A stretch of DNA of 26,405 bases from a virus. Numbering within the stretch: position 1 is the stretch's first letter; each line of letters begins with the position of its first letter. The stretch covers positions 1-26,405 of IMG/VR virus record IMGVR_UViG_3300042543_000324; one strand, given 5' to 3'. Shown in pieces: positions 7,661 through 14,310 of this stretch. The notes beneath the pieces are model-generated. The model saw only the letters and a program-made list of their open reading frames with translations, made no database searches and had not been told where the DNA came from. A program made the position numbers and the translations under genes.

Positions 7661-8110
7661 CTAGTGGTTTGCGCGTTGTGCCAATTCGGCTGTATCGTTT
7701 TGCAACGCCTTTGCAACTTTGACAAAGGTCGCAGCCTCGTCGCCATATCGTTTCTCGACGATCAACCTCCGAACGTGCGTGTCGTCTCCAATCACATCCT
7801 GCAACGCATCGAGCACCGCTTTTGCAATGTTGTCTACGTCTGGCCTTGGCAACGCAGGCGCTCCCTTTCTAAGCCCCTTGGTTGTCCTATGTGACTTGGG
7901 ACGTGCAAACGCTGCAACGATACCTACGTCGATCATATCGCCTGTCTGACGCAACCCTGCGGCCTTGGCCTGCATGGCAACAGCCTTGCGGAATGCGTGA
8001 ACAGGATGAACCGATGGCACATACGCGCGAGCGAACCCGCCCCGAGTCGAGACTCGCGGCCTCGGCTGCGGGACGGGCTCGCCTGGCACAATGAACGTCA
8101 CGGCGTCCAT
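7661..8110 (-). CDS. rusA: RusA-family Holliday junction resolvase
   Basis: This gene encodes 149 residues starting at ATG 8110, which overlaps the upstream stop as TAATG; the longer in-frame extension is rejected. The sequence FIVPGEPVPQPRPRVSTRGG is the classic RusA N-terminus. The catalytic block PRPDVDNIAKAVLDALQDV (residues 89-106) supplies Asp91, Asp93 and Lys97, with Asp109/Asp110 following in IGDDTHV. RusA dimers cut Holliday junctions in phage recombination and help resolve branched DNA before packaging. Its position, last in the early operon and just before terminase, fits that role. A basic loop (FARPKSHRTTKGLRKG) probably contacts DNA. Confidence 0.93.
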   Translation of the reverse strand: MDAVTFIVPGEPVPQPRPRVSTRGGFARAYVPSVHPVHAFRKAVAMQAKAAGLRQTGDMIDVGIVAAFARPKSHRTTKGLRKGAPALPRPDVDNIAKAVLDALQDVIGDDTHVRRLIVEKRYGDEAATFVKVAKALQNDTAELAQRANH

Positions 8111-8388
8111 TAGCGATAGCGAATCACCGCATACCAGCGGCGCGTAATCGGCGAGTATGCGACGCCTTCCTCGACAATCTGCCGCTTCCCAAAGAAACAG
8201 CAATTCCGCCGCGCCTGCTCTGGCGTGTTTCCGGTGCCGATACCTTCCGTTTGAGAACAACCGGAATGAATCAACGCCCCACGCCGAGCGATGATCGTGG
8301 CGTGATCCTGTGCGGTCACGATCACAACCGGCGCGGCCTGGGCAACAGCACAAACAACCGACGCAACAAGCAAAGCAAACAAACGCAT
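8110..8388 (-). CDS. Small secreted protein with signal peptide
   Basis: This gene encodes 92 residues. ATG 8388 is chosen because GGAGGAC precedes it and the resulting N-terminus MRLFALLVASVVCAVAQAA is a good signal peptide with an AQA-A type cleavage site. The mature part (about 73 residues) has three to four cysteines (HSGCSQTEG, RRNCCFFGKR) and an aromatic end, YSPITRRWYAVIRYR. Cysteine pairing outside the cytoplasm is plausible. I do not recognise a family. Secreted accessory proteins in phage early regions sometimes alter the host envelope, but nothing here proves this. The gene couples to rusA by a TAATG overlap. Confidence 0.65.
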   Translation of the reverse strand: MRLFALLVASVVCAVAQAAPVVIVTAQDHATIIARRGALIHSGCSQTEGIGTGNTPEQARRNCCFFGKRQIVEEGVAYSPITRRWYAVIRYR

Positions 8389-8449
8389 TGAAAAGTCCTC
8401 CGTTGACTTCCACGGTTTCTGCCGTGGCCTTCGCATCGTCGCTGCCGTG

Positions 8450-8785
8450 TCAAGAAACGTGGCTACCCTCGCGTGGCTGGCAAACGCCTTGCCGCCATTT
8501 GCTGACCTTGCTTTGCGTACTCGCGACGGGCTCGGACATCCGCTGCCGAATGTGAGCCTCACGGCATTCGGCCATCCGAACCGCCTGGGCGGCCTTTTCT
8601 GCCGCGTCTGGCTCATCGTTGGCCGCTTGGTTGCGTTGCACGAAATGGCGCTTTGGGAGCCTGTGCAACGCCGCCAGTTGCCGTAGCTGCGTCTCGCTGA
8701 TCAGCAAAATCGCGGCGACCTCGTCGGTCGTAAACTTGCTGTTGCACCAGACGCGCCGCAGTCTCTCGTAGGGAATGCGTCTCAT
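8450..8785 (-). CDS. HTH DNA-binding protein, possible small terminase or GcrA-like regulator
   Basis: This gene encodes 111 residues starting at ATG 8785, an ATGA overlap with the end of the dnaN gene. Residues 8-45 (RRVWCNSKFTTDEVAAIL, then LISETQLRQLAALHRLPKR) form a helix-turn-helix of the kind found in GcrA-like and terminase-small-subunit-like proteins. The rest is charged and probably helical. Its nearest clear partners are dnaN upstream and, further downstream, terminase. A DNA-recognition subunit of the packaging motor or a transcription regulator (for instance of the late promoter) are both possible, and the sequence does not decide between them. Confidence 0.6.
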   Translation of the reverse strand: MRRIPYERLRRVWCNSKFTTDEVAAILLISETQLRQLAALHRLPKRHFVQRNQAANDEPDAAEKAAQAVRMAECREAHIRQRMSEPVASTQSKVSKWRQGVCQPREGSHVS

Positions 8786-9900
8786 GCGTCCTCCATCGGC
8801 ATGATGACCGTGCGGGTGTTTTCGCCAATAGATAGCACCACAGCCGACGACTTGTCGGCGATCGTCAGCGTCACCGCTTCGGCCGGGTCGATCGAGCCGC
8901 ACGACAGCCACTCGCGAACGAATCGCGGATTAAGACGCGTCGATACCTTGTGGCCGACCTCGACGAGATCGCACGTCGTTGCCGCCTCGCCGTAGGCGCT
9001 CGACTTGCCATGCACATGGAGACCGTCGTCCGAGACCGTGAGCGTCACCGCTTGGCTCTGCTCATCTGTGCAAATCGCCGCTTGTTCAACGGCCGCGAGC
9101 AATGCCTCGGCCTGCACCATCGAGGGCGTCGCGTCGTGGGCCTTGTCGGCGTCACGCCAACGAGGAAACCGCCCTTCGACCATGCGGGCTTGGACGATCA
9201 CGCCGTCCACGTCCGCCACGAGCTCGCTGGCGTTGGCTGACAGTTGCACGGCGTCCGCAGACCGAGCGAGCTTTACGAGCACGTCGATTGCCCGCCTAGG
9301 TGCCAAAACGTCGCGGTCGTCTGTCGCCTGGTCGATGTCGCACGACGCGATACACAACCGGCGGCCGTCAGTGCCGACAAAGGTCAGCGTCCCGTCCTTG
9401 AACTCGATCAGCACGGCCCCGAGGGCAAACCGGCTGGAGTCGGTATCAGTGGCAAACCGCACGGCCTGCACCAAAGACGCAAGCTGATCTCCAGGCAGGC
9501 GAGCGATTGCGTCCGAAACGCCGCACGCCGGAAAAGGATACTCGGCCACGTCTTCGACCGGTATTTTCCATTCGCCGTTGCCGCCGCGCACCGTGGCGAG
9601 CCCGCCGTCGGCGGCGATCGTCACCTCGTCGTCGGCGTGTAGCAGGCCGACAATCGTCAAGAGCCTTGCGTGGGGGAGCAAAAAGTTATGGCCGCTCGAC
9701 TCGGGGAGCGGGGCGGTAATTTTTAACTCCAGGTCCGTTGCCGAGACGACGCCGTCCGAGATGAGCACGTTTTGCAAGATTGGTTTCGGGCTCCTCGTCG
9801 GCACCGCCGCCGATACCGTTCGCAGTGCTGCCGCTAACGCTCGCGCTTCGCACGTCATGCCACCAACGCGGGTCTTTCGTTTCGTCGCTGTCGCTGTCAT
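8782..9900 (-). CDS. dnaN: DNA polymerase III beta subunit (sliding clamp)
   Basis: This gene encodes 372 residues, the normal length for beta clamps. ATG 9900 is chosen because AAGGAT lies upstream; an earlier in-frame start would add residues with no clamp similarity. Clamp landmarks include CEARALAAALRTVSAAVPTR at the N-terminus, VISATDLEL-type and VEGRFPRW segments (the latter as MVEGRFPRWRD), SRFALGAVLIEF, and FVGTDGRRL. The C-terminus, TVIMPMEDA, keeps the hydrophobic MPM that forms the partner-binding pocket in bacterial clamps. It would encircle DNA and tether polymerase and other clamp-binding proteins. No phage polymerase is encoded in the window, so it presumably works with the host replisome or a replicase elsewhere. 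Confidence 0.93.
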   Translation of the reverse strand: MTATATKRKTRVGGMTCEARALAAALRTVSAAVPTRSPKPILQNVLISDGVVSATDLELKITAPLPESSGHNFLLPHARLLTIVGLLHADDEVTIAADGGLATVRGGNGEWKIPVEDVAEYPFPACGVSDAIARLPGDQLASLVQAVRFATDTDSSRFALGAVLIEFKDGTLTFVGTDGRRLCIASCDIDQATDDRDVLAPRRAIDVLVKLARSADAVQLSANASELVADVDGVIVQARMVEGRFPRWRDADKAHDATPSMVQAEALLAAVEQAAICTDEQSQAVTLTVSDDGLHVHGKSSAYGEAATTCDLVEVGHKVSTRLNPRFVREWLSCGSIDPAEAVTLTIADKSSAVVLSIGENTRTVIMPMEDA

Positions 9901-10009
9901 TTGGAGAATCCTTTCTCGTGAGTGAAATTCCAACACAAATGCCAAGACCGAAGGTCAAGGCGTTGACGATGAAGCCGAACGTCACGAGTGCCAGTTGGGA
10001 GGCTGTCAT
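9686..10009 (-). CDS. Membrane protein gene overlapping dnaN out of frame
   Basis: The 107-residue frame starts at ATG 10009 in an ATGA overlap with the upstream gene, which is the normal linkage in this operon. Residues 1-31 (MTASQLALVTFGFIVNALTF, then GLGICVGISLTRK) form a convincing transmembrane segment with a basic cytoplasmic end. From residue 37 on the frame lies inside dnaN for 215 bp. The tail is polar (DSPNDSDSDETKDPRWW) and then arginine-rich, as expected of an overprinted sequence. The membrane part alone covers the space before dnaN. The gene is probable, but whether the whole overlapping tail is functional is unknown. No family is recognised. Confidence 0.5.
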   Translation of the reverse strand: MTASQLALVTFGFIVNALTFGLGICVGISLTRKDSPNDSDSDETKDPRWWHDVRSASVSGSTANGIGGGADEEPETNLAKRAHLGRRRLGNGPGVKNYRPAPRVERP

Positions 10010-10209
10010 TTGCGAGCCTCCAACATGGCCTCGTAGAGCTCGATACGCTTGGCCTGGCGGACGGTGTGAGCCGTAAGCCGCCTGATGGTGCGATAGGCCC
10101 ACTCCAGAGCGAGCCGCGGCTTGTCGGGAGTTGTTTCCTCCCAAGCCTCGTGTAAGCAAATAGCCGCGACGCGATCGGGCCCGGGCGGGTTTTGTCCGTC
10201 GTGCGTCAC
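10006..10209 (-). CDS. Small helical protein, unknown
   Basis: This gene encodes 67 residues starting at GTG 10209, a GTGA overlap with the LexA-like gene. A longer in-frame reading would run into that gene and is rejected. The sequence (MTHDGQNPPGPDRVAAICLH, then WAYRTIRRLTAHTVRQAKRI) is predicted mostly helical and rich in Arg and Ala at its C-terminus, ending ELYEAMLEARK. No motif is recognised. It sits between a LexA-like DNA-binding protein and a membrane-protein gene with stop/start overlaps on both sides, so it is almost certainly translated. Confidence 0.65.
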   Translation of the reverse strand: MTHDGQNPPGPDRVAAICLHEAWEETTPDKPRLALEWAYRTIRRLTAHTVRQAKRIELYEAMLEARK

Positions 10210-10442
10210 GGCCGCACCTCCGTCGGTCGCAGCGTGCGGGCCTTGCCGTCGATCCAGTCGACCATGCCGCGCAGCCGCAATGGGCGCAGGTGACATATCG
10301 CGCCGTTCTTGCTGCGAAACTTGAACGCCGCGCAGAGCTCGCCAACTGTCGGGCTAAATCCGTTGGCGGCGACGTAATCGCAAATCCAACGGTAGACCTC
10401 CATCTGGCGGTTGGTAACAGGCAACTCCGAAAGCGTTCTCAT
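10206..10442 (-). CDS. LexA-type winged-helix DNA-binding domain protein
   Basis: This gene encodes 78 residues starting at ATG 10442 (ATGA overlap upstream). The sequence aligns with the LexA N-terminal domain: TNRQMEVYRWICDYVAANGF, then SPTVGELCAAFKFRS, NGAICHLRPL and GMVDWIDGKARTLRPT. These correspond to the recognition HTH and the beta-wing. The C-terminal latent peptidase domain is absent, so RecA-triggered self-cleavage cannot occur. Stand-alone LexA winged-helix proteins are common in phages as regulators. It may bind host or phage operators, possibly the inverted repeats near 14.3-15.3 kb, although its location inside the early operon and the lack of any matched site leave that open. 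Confidence 0.8.
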   Translation of the reverse strand: MRTLSELPVTNRQMEVYRWICDYVAANGFSPTVGELCAAFKFRSKNGAICHLRPLRLRGMVDWIDGKARTLRPTEVRP

Positions 10443-11251
10443 AGGCCCTCCTTGGCGGCTGCTAGTTTTTTACGGGTGCGTTCAAATGCTTCGGCGTCCG
10501 CCCCTGCAAATGCTCTCGGTGGCGGCGCGCCTCCAAAATCGCCCTTGCGATCATCAGGCCGGTCGTCGTACTCGCCGCCGTTGCACAGCGTCACGAAGTC
10601 GGGCCCGCAAAACTGCCCGAGCGAAACTGGCGTCTTGAAGAAACGGCAGCGAGGAAGCCGCTCAATGGCGGTCACCGCCTCGGCCAGCCATCCGTCCTGC
10701 GCCAGCCGCTCGACGGCCTTGGGGTGGGGGTTAACTGGTTTCCACGTCTTCCCGGCCCCTGCGTTCCATGCCTTGCGCAGCGCTTGCCATGCCGCCTTGT
10801 CGAATCCCTCGCGCGGAAGAGGAGGAATACTCTTATTCTTCTCTTCTTCTTCTCTGGTCCGGTTTCTGTCCGGTTGAGACCCGGACAAAATCTGGACATC
10901 ACTAGGACGGCCCCTTTCTGCGGCCTTCCGTTTGGCGTCAAGTGCCCTAGATTTAGCGGTGTCGCTGCAATGCCGGTCGAAACGCGGGAAGCTCAGCCCC
11001 TCGCCTGTTTCGACCAGCCAGCCCACCCTGACAAGGGCGGCACCGAATCCATCGCACCTAGCCAAACGGTCCACCCACCGCAAGCCGACGCCGTCTGCGT
11101 GGCCGTCGTGGGTGTGACGATCTGCCCATGACCAAAGCCGGAAGAGCTTGCCAATGACGGCGTCGTCGTCGAGGGAGACAATGTCGGCCAGGCGGATGAC
11201 GGCAGGGTCGTCCGCAAGGTCGTGCCGCATTTTGAGCCACTCACCGGCCAT
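10439..11251 (-). CDS. Replisome-organiser-like replication protein
   Basis: This gene encodes 270 residues starting at ATG 11251; an earlier in-frame start would lie inside the upstream gene. The N-terminal 100 residues (GEWLKMRHDLADDPAVIRLA, then VIGKLFRLWSWADRHTHDG and VGLRWVDRLARCDGFGAALV) resemble phage replication-initiation domains of the lambda O or DnaT-like type. A low-complexity acidic linker (TREEEEKNKS) separates this from a C-terminal region (KAAWQALRKAWNAGAG, then FFKTPVSLGQFCGPDF). Such proteins bind the phage origin and recruit the host helicase. No origin is apparent to me in the gene, and no helicase or primase is encoded nearby. The 11-bp overlap with the upstream gene suggests coupling. 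Confidence 0.65.
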   Translation of the reverse strand: MAGEWLKMRHDLADDPAVIRLADIVSLDDDAVIGKLFRLWSWADRHTHDGHADGVGLRWVDRLARCDGFGAALVRVGWLVETGEGLSFPRFDRHCSDTAKSRALDAKRKAAERGRPSDVQILSGSQPDRNRTREEEEKNKSIPPLPREGFDKAAWQALRKAWNAGAGKTWKPVNPHPKAVERLAQDGWLAEAVTAIERLPRCRFFKTPVSLGQFCGPDFVTLCNGGEYDDRPDDRKGDFGGAPPPRAFAGADAEAFERTRKKLAAAKEGL

Positions 11252-11765
11252 CAGTTCCTCCGTCCAACTCCAAAACTGGCCGCAGCGCCGAGCGCGGAAC
11301 AAACCACGCCGGTCGTCGCCCGTGCGGATCGCGTCGCCACTCTGGCCTCTTGGCCTCGCCGTACGTCATCCACCCGGCGAGCTCGACCACGCACTCGCGC
11401 GGCTCGTCCCCTGCGGCATTCTTGTTCACAACCGCGAGCACCACGGGCCGCGGGTCGGGATCGTCGTCCCTGACAATCAGCGACTGGCCGGGCTCGTCAG
11501 AGTCGACCGATCGCACGTCCAGGCCGTGAGCGTCTGGCAGTTCATGGAACGTGTCGGCAGTCGGCTGGTAGGGCTTGCCGAGAAACTTGGCGACGGCGGC
11601 CTCGGCCACCGCTCCGCGAACGTCGTGGGCCAGCCGCTCAAACAGGCTGCGGCCGGTCTGGTTACGCGATGCCGTCCGCTGGTCGCGGATGCTCGCGTGG
11701 AGCTTGTAGACCGCGTGAAACGCCGCGCGGGCAAACTCATTCGCGGACAGTTTGACGTATGTCAT
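11241..11765 (-). CDS. PD-(D/E)XK nuclease-like phage protein
   Basis: This gene encodes 174 residues. The ATG at 11765 is preferred to one four codons upstream because GGAG lies seven bases before it. An N-terminal helical part is followed by a conserved pattern seen in a widespread unnamed phage family: RGAVAEAAVAKFLGKPY (Glu55), GLDVRSV (Asp83, Arg85), SLIVRDDDPD, PVVLAVV, and AGWMTYGEAKRPEWR with RPAWFVPRSAL at the end. The E, then D-x-R spacing suggests a restriction-endonuclease fold, but the canonical Lys is replaced by Arg, so catalysis is uncertain. It lies between the recombinase and the replication gene and may process or modify DNA. Function unproven. Confidence 0.6.
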   Translation of the reverse strand: MTYVKLSANEFARAAFHAVYKLHASIRDQRTASRNQTGRSLFERLAHDVRGAVAEAAVAKFLGKPYQPTADTFHELPDAHGLDVRSVDSDEPGQSLIVRDDDPDPRPVVLAVVNKNAAGDEPRECVVELAGWMTYGEAKRPEWRRDPHGRRPAWFVPRSALRPVLELDGGTDGR

Positions 11766-11791
11766 CTCGCACTCCATTGCGAATCGACCAA

Positions 11792-12619
11792 TCAGACAAT
11801 CGCGGGCGTCCTAGGCGTCTTCGTCCTCAACTGGGCCCAATCGCAATATGCGGCCTCGAACAACGCGGGCGACCTGTGCCCTAGGTGAAGCCGCCCGGCA
11901 CCGGCCTGGGCCATCTCGCAGTGAGTCGCCCCCGAGCGCCTCAACCACTTTGACGAGCCGCCGAGGCCCTGCGAGTCGAGCAGCGTCCGCATGTGCCGCA
12001 TTGCCATACGCTTGCCGCACGCCCAGCCGAGAATCCGTCCGTCGGGCGACGCGGCAAGCATCGCGTCGATCGCCGTGAGACAGGCTGGCGTGAGCGGCCT
12101 CGACAGCGGATCGCCGGTCTTCGACTGCGTCCACGCGAGCGTATCGCCGTCCAGGTTGTCGGCGGTGAACGACATCACGTCGCCAAACCGTGCCCCGCAT
12201 TCGTAGGCCACGAGCACCCAGCAACGGAGGAAAGCCCCGAGGTCTGCGCCAGATCGCAGACGCTTTCCGTCGTGAACCTTCGTTGCGTCAATCAAGGCTC
12301 GCAATTGGTCGAGCGTCCATGCCTTAGTCGGTTTCTTGCGAGACTTGACGCGCATCACGCCGCGAGGGGCTTGGTCGATCATCCCGGTCTGGTAGGCCCA
12401 GCAATACAGCGTCAGAAGAATCGTCCGCTCGCTGCGTACGGTGGTCGACTGCTTTGTTTCCGAAATCGACCGGAGGTAGGCGTTCACGCGGTCGACCGTG
12501 ACCTCGCCGCACCGGGCAGCGATGCGCGTCACGTTGTCGGCGTAGACCTTTGAGACGATCCGCTCGCCAAGGTATGCCTTGGCGATGCGGCTAAACGTCA
12601 TGATCGTGGGCTTTTTCAT
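11792..12619 (-). CDS. Tyrosine recombinase (second, in early operon)
   Basis: This gene encodes 275 residues starting at ATG 12619 with AAGGAC upstream. The N-terminal SAM-like DNA-binding part (residues about 10-90) is followed by a catalytic domain: Arg144 (YECGARFGDVMSF), Lys167 (TQSKTG), KWLR (224-227, Arg227), LGH (His248) and Tyr258 (FEAAYCDW). The usual His of the HxxR box is Lys here, a substitution seen in some family members. It is read in the same direction as recT and the replication genes, so it is an early rather than lysogenic gene. It may be a resolvase or an alternative integrase. A second complete recombinase lies at 15434-16351. Confidence 0.88.
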   Translation of the reverse strand: MKKPTIMTFSRIAKAYLGERIVSKVYADNVTRIAARCGEVTVDRVNAYLRSISETKQSTTVRSERTILLTLYCWAYQTGMIDQAPRGVMRVKSRKKPTKAWTLDQLRALIDATKVHDGKRLRSGADLGAFLRCWVLVAYECGARFGDVMSFTADNLDGDTLAWTQSKTGDPLSRPLTPACLTAIDAMLAASPDGRILGWACGKRMAMRHMRTLLDSQGLGGSSKWLRRSGATHCEMAQAGAGRLHLGHRSPALFEAAYCDWAQLRTKTPRTPAIV

Positions 12620-12782
12620 CTGTCCGTCCTTGTGTATTGGCCCCGTGACGTGGGGCGTCCGGTTGCGCCTTAGCGGGGGAGAGCCGCCTATAGCAACGAC
12701 TCGTTACAACGCCACGCGGCCTGGGCGGCGGATGCGGCCGTGAATCGGCAGCCGCTGCGGCAACCGCGTGCCGGTGGTGTAT
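12620..12782. other. Intergenic region between the recombinase and the gene at 12783
   Basis: This 163-bp stretch has no gene I can support. A short frame without a good start continues from the upstream gene and ends at about 12703. The only features are the AAGGAC ribosome site of the recombinase just before 12619 and a run of GC-rich sequence. It may simply be the remnant of a deleted or decayed small gene. Confidence 0.5.
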
Positions 12783-13022
12783 CTACCTCCCCATCCGTTC
12801 AAGTCGCGTCCAACGATCCTGCTCGCGCTGGATCGCCTCGCGATCGCGGCGCGTAGTGTTGGCCCCGCAGTCCACGACGAACGGGAGCGGCTGCTCCTCA
12901 ATCGCCTTGGCAATGTCGGTCGTGAAGGTCGCCCGCTCGGCGGCCTCCTCGGCAAGTTCGCGGGCCACGTCGTTAATCCGCCGGTTGTGTTCGCGCCGGT
13001 CGCGCATCGGGTCGTTGGTCAT
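12783..13022 (-). CDS. Charged helical protein, unknown
   Basis: This gene encodes 79 residues starting at ATG 13022 in an ATGA overlap with the recT-like stop. The sequence is highly charged (MTNDPMRDRREHNRRINDVA, then RELAEEAAERATFTTD) with a heptad-like central helix and a short FVVDCGANTTRRDREA segment. It ends QDRWTRLERMGR. It is likely a helical accessory of the recombination module. I recognise no family. Position immediately after a RecT-like annealase is where phages often encode a partner nuclease or inhibitor, but nothing here looks catalytic. Confidence 0.65.
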   Translation of the reverse strand: MTNDPMRDRREHNRRINDVARELAEEAAERATFTTDIAKAIEEQPLPFVVDCGANTTRRDREAIQREQDRWTRLERMGR

Positions 13023-13861
13023 GCCGTCTCCTTTGCAAGCAGGGTGTCGAGCTTCGCGTGAATCGCCTTGCAGATTTCGGCGTGGTCATCCTCGGTAAAC
13101 GTGCCGTCGCCGAGGCGTTCGTCCGCCGTGGTCCGCAGCGCCTCCAGCCGGTCGACCGTGGTCGCACGGGCGACGGCGGCGCGGGCCTTCTGGATCGCAG
13201 TGGGCTCCAGCGCCACTTGGACGGCCGCGGGTGTCGGCGGCTCGAACGTGGCGACGTGGTGGACTTCGATCCCGTTGCCCGCGAGCGTCGCCTTGGGGCG
13301 GGCCGTGGCGGGCTCTGCCGTCGGGTAGTCCTGCGCCTCCTCGGCCGTGATCAACCCACGCAAGGCGTCGGCAAAGGCGTTGCGAAGAGCAAAGCCACGA
13401 GCCCGCAGGGCAAGCATTCTGGCTGGGTAGGCACTCCACGGGCCGCTCTTGCCAGCCAGCCCGGCACGCTTGGCGTCGGCCATGCTGAACCGGCTAACGG
13501 TCGGGGCCGGGTAGCCTCGACGCTTCGCCTCGCAAACCGCCGTCAGGTTGTCGCCGTCGCCCTCGGTGTATTCGCGGACGTACTCGCAAACGGGCGAGGC
13601 TTGCACTAGGGCGAGCGCGGCGTCGCCCCAAATCGTCGGCCTGCCGTTGATGACGGCGATCGACTGGAGCGATTGCATCGGGGAAAGGCCGACCTCGCTG
13701 CCATGCTGGATCGCGAGCAAGCAGGATTCCGGCTTGCCCTTGAAGTCCTTTGGGGCAAAGTCGCTCGCTGCGACCATCTTGGAAAACCGGAAAGCATCGT
13801 CAAACGAGGCGAGAGCCAACCCTCTCGCGGGTGCCGTGTTAGTGGAAATCTCCGTCGTCAT
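13019..13861 (-). CDS. RecT-like single-strand annealing recombinase
   Basis: This gene encodes 280 residues. ATG 13861 is chosen for its AAGGACG-type ribosome site; the open frame extends upstream without family similarity. Features of the RecT superfamily are visible: a SFDDAFRFSKMVAASDFAPK start, the CLLAIQHGSEVGLSPMQSLQ motif, SIAVINGRPTIWGDAALALV, and WSAYPARMLALRARGFALRN with DALRGLITAEEAQD. Such proteins coat single-stranded DNA and anneal complementary strands during phage recombination. The C-terminal 100 residues are low-similarity and Ala-rich. A partner exonuclease of the RecE/lambda Exo type is not seen in the window. RusA downstream would resolve its products. Confidence 0.88.
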   Translation of the reverse strand: MTTEISTNTAPARGLALASFDDAFRFSKMVAASDFAPKDFKGKPESCLLAIQHGSEVGLSPMQSLQSIAVINGRPTIWGDAALALVQASPVCEYVREYTEGDGDNLTAVCEAKRRGYPAPTVSRFSMADAKRAGLAGKSGPWSAYPARMLALRARGFALRNAFADALRGLITAEEAQDYPTAEPATARPKATLAGNGIEVHHVATFEPPTPAAVQVALEPTAIQKARAAVARATTVDRLEALRTTADERLGDGTFTEDDHAEICKAIHAKLDTLLAKETA

Positions 13862-13938
13862 CGTCGCGTCCTTTCGTCCTTGTGAAATGCCCGCCTTGGC
13901 GTCATGCGTCAGCGGGTGAACCATCCCTCCCTGGTCTC

Positions 13939-13953
13939 GGCGTCTCCGACGCC
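13939..13953 (-). repeat. Short intercistronic hairpin
   Basis: A perfect inverted repeat GGCGTC-TCC-GACGCC forms a 6-bp stem just after the stop of the gene at 13958-14182. There is no U-run after it, so it probably affects mRNA stability rather than ending transcription. The remaining 80 bases before the recT-like start hold only that gene's ribosome site. Confidence 0.45.
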
Positions 13954-13957
13954 TCTC

Positions 13958-14182
13958 CTAGTGCGTGATGTCGGCCGTGCTGACGTAGACCCAGCCGCCG
14001 TCGAGCTTGATGCAGACGCGGCCGTCGTCGGCGATCCATTCGACGTTGCCGCTCCAGCGCTTGCCGCCGCTGACGCCAGAGATGAAATCGCCAACCGCGA
14101 GGTCGTGCGTCTGCCTCGGTGCGGGCGTCTGCTCCGCGATCCCGGTGGCGGCGGCGAGGTATTCGTTGTGATGCGCGTCCAT
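13958..14182 (-). CDS. Small protein, first gene of the early operon
   Basis: This gene encodes 74 residues starting at ATG 14182, with AAAGGAA upstream. The strong promoter at 14210-14237 lies just before it, which makes this the first gene of the early transcript and excludes the longer in-frame start that would begin upstream of the predicted transcript. The C-terminal half (HDLAVGDFISGVSGGKRWSG, then VEWIADDGRVCIKLDGG, WVYVSTADITH) is a likely small beta-barrel of SH3-like shape. No family name is recalled. Being first after a promoter, it may be an anti-host or regulatory protein. Confidence 0.65.
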   Translation of the reverse strand: MDAHHNEYLAAATGIAEQTPAPRQTHDLAVGDFISGVSGGKRWSGNVEWIADDGRVCIKLDGGWVYVSTADITH

Positions 14183-14209
14183 GTGATTCCTTTCGTGATG
14201 GAGTGGCGA

Positions 14210-14237
14210 ACTATACAACCGATCAGTTAGTGGTCAA
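14210..14237 (-). promoter_or_regulatory. Sigma70-like early promoter, GATC palindrome in spacer
   Basis: On the minus strand TTGACC (14237-14232) and TATAGT (14215-14210) are separated by 16 bp. The predicted start, about 14203, is 20 bases before the gene at 14182. The spacer holds AACTGATCGGTT, an almost perfect inverted repeat centred on GATC, which differs from the ACCG-type operators nearby. This is the most promoter-like sequence in the window and should drive the early operon. Confidence 0.75.
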
Positions 14238-14292
14238 GGGATCAGACCGACAAAATGGGGGGACTTGAAACCGCGTACAGTGGCCGGGCGTC

Positions 14293-14310
14293 TGTGCCGG
14301 TATCGGTAAA
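14293..14310. promoter_or_regulatory. Operator copy O1 (CGGTAAA-type inverted repeat)
   Basis: The sequence ends CCGGTATCGGTAAA and matches the right half and core of the consensus TTTACCG-N4-CGGTAAA. The left half is weaker (TGTGCCG). It lies 30 bp, near three helical turns, from the next copy at 14323-14340. It would occupy about +5 to +22 of the promoter at 14321-14348. Confidence 0.65.

Noticed and set aside
12704-12782. Possible small gene following the protein at 12783-13022
   Set aside because: A frame ending RIRRPGRVAL continues into the gap and could start at a TTG, and another frame ends WRCNESLL, but neither has a good start or ribosome site, so I did not call either.
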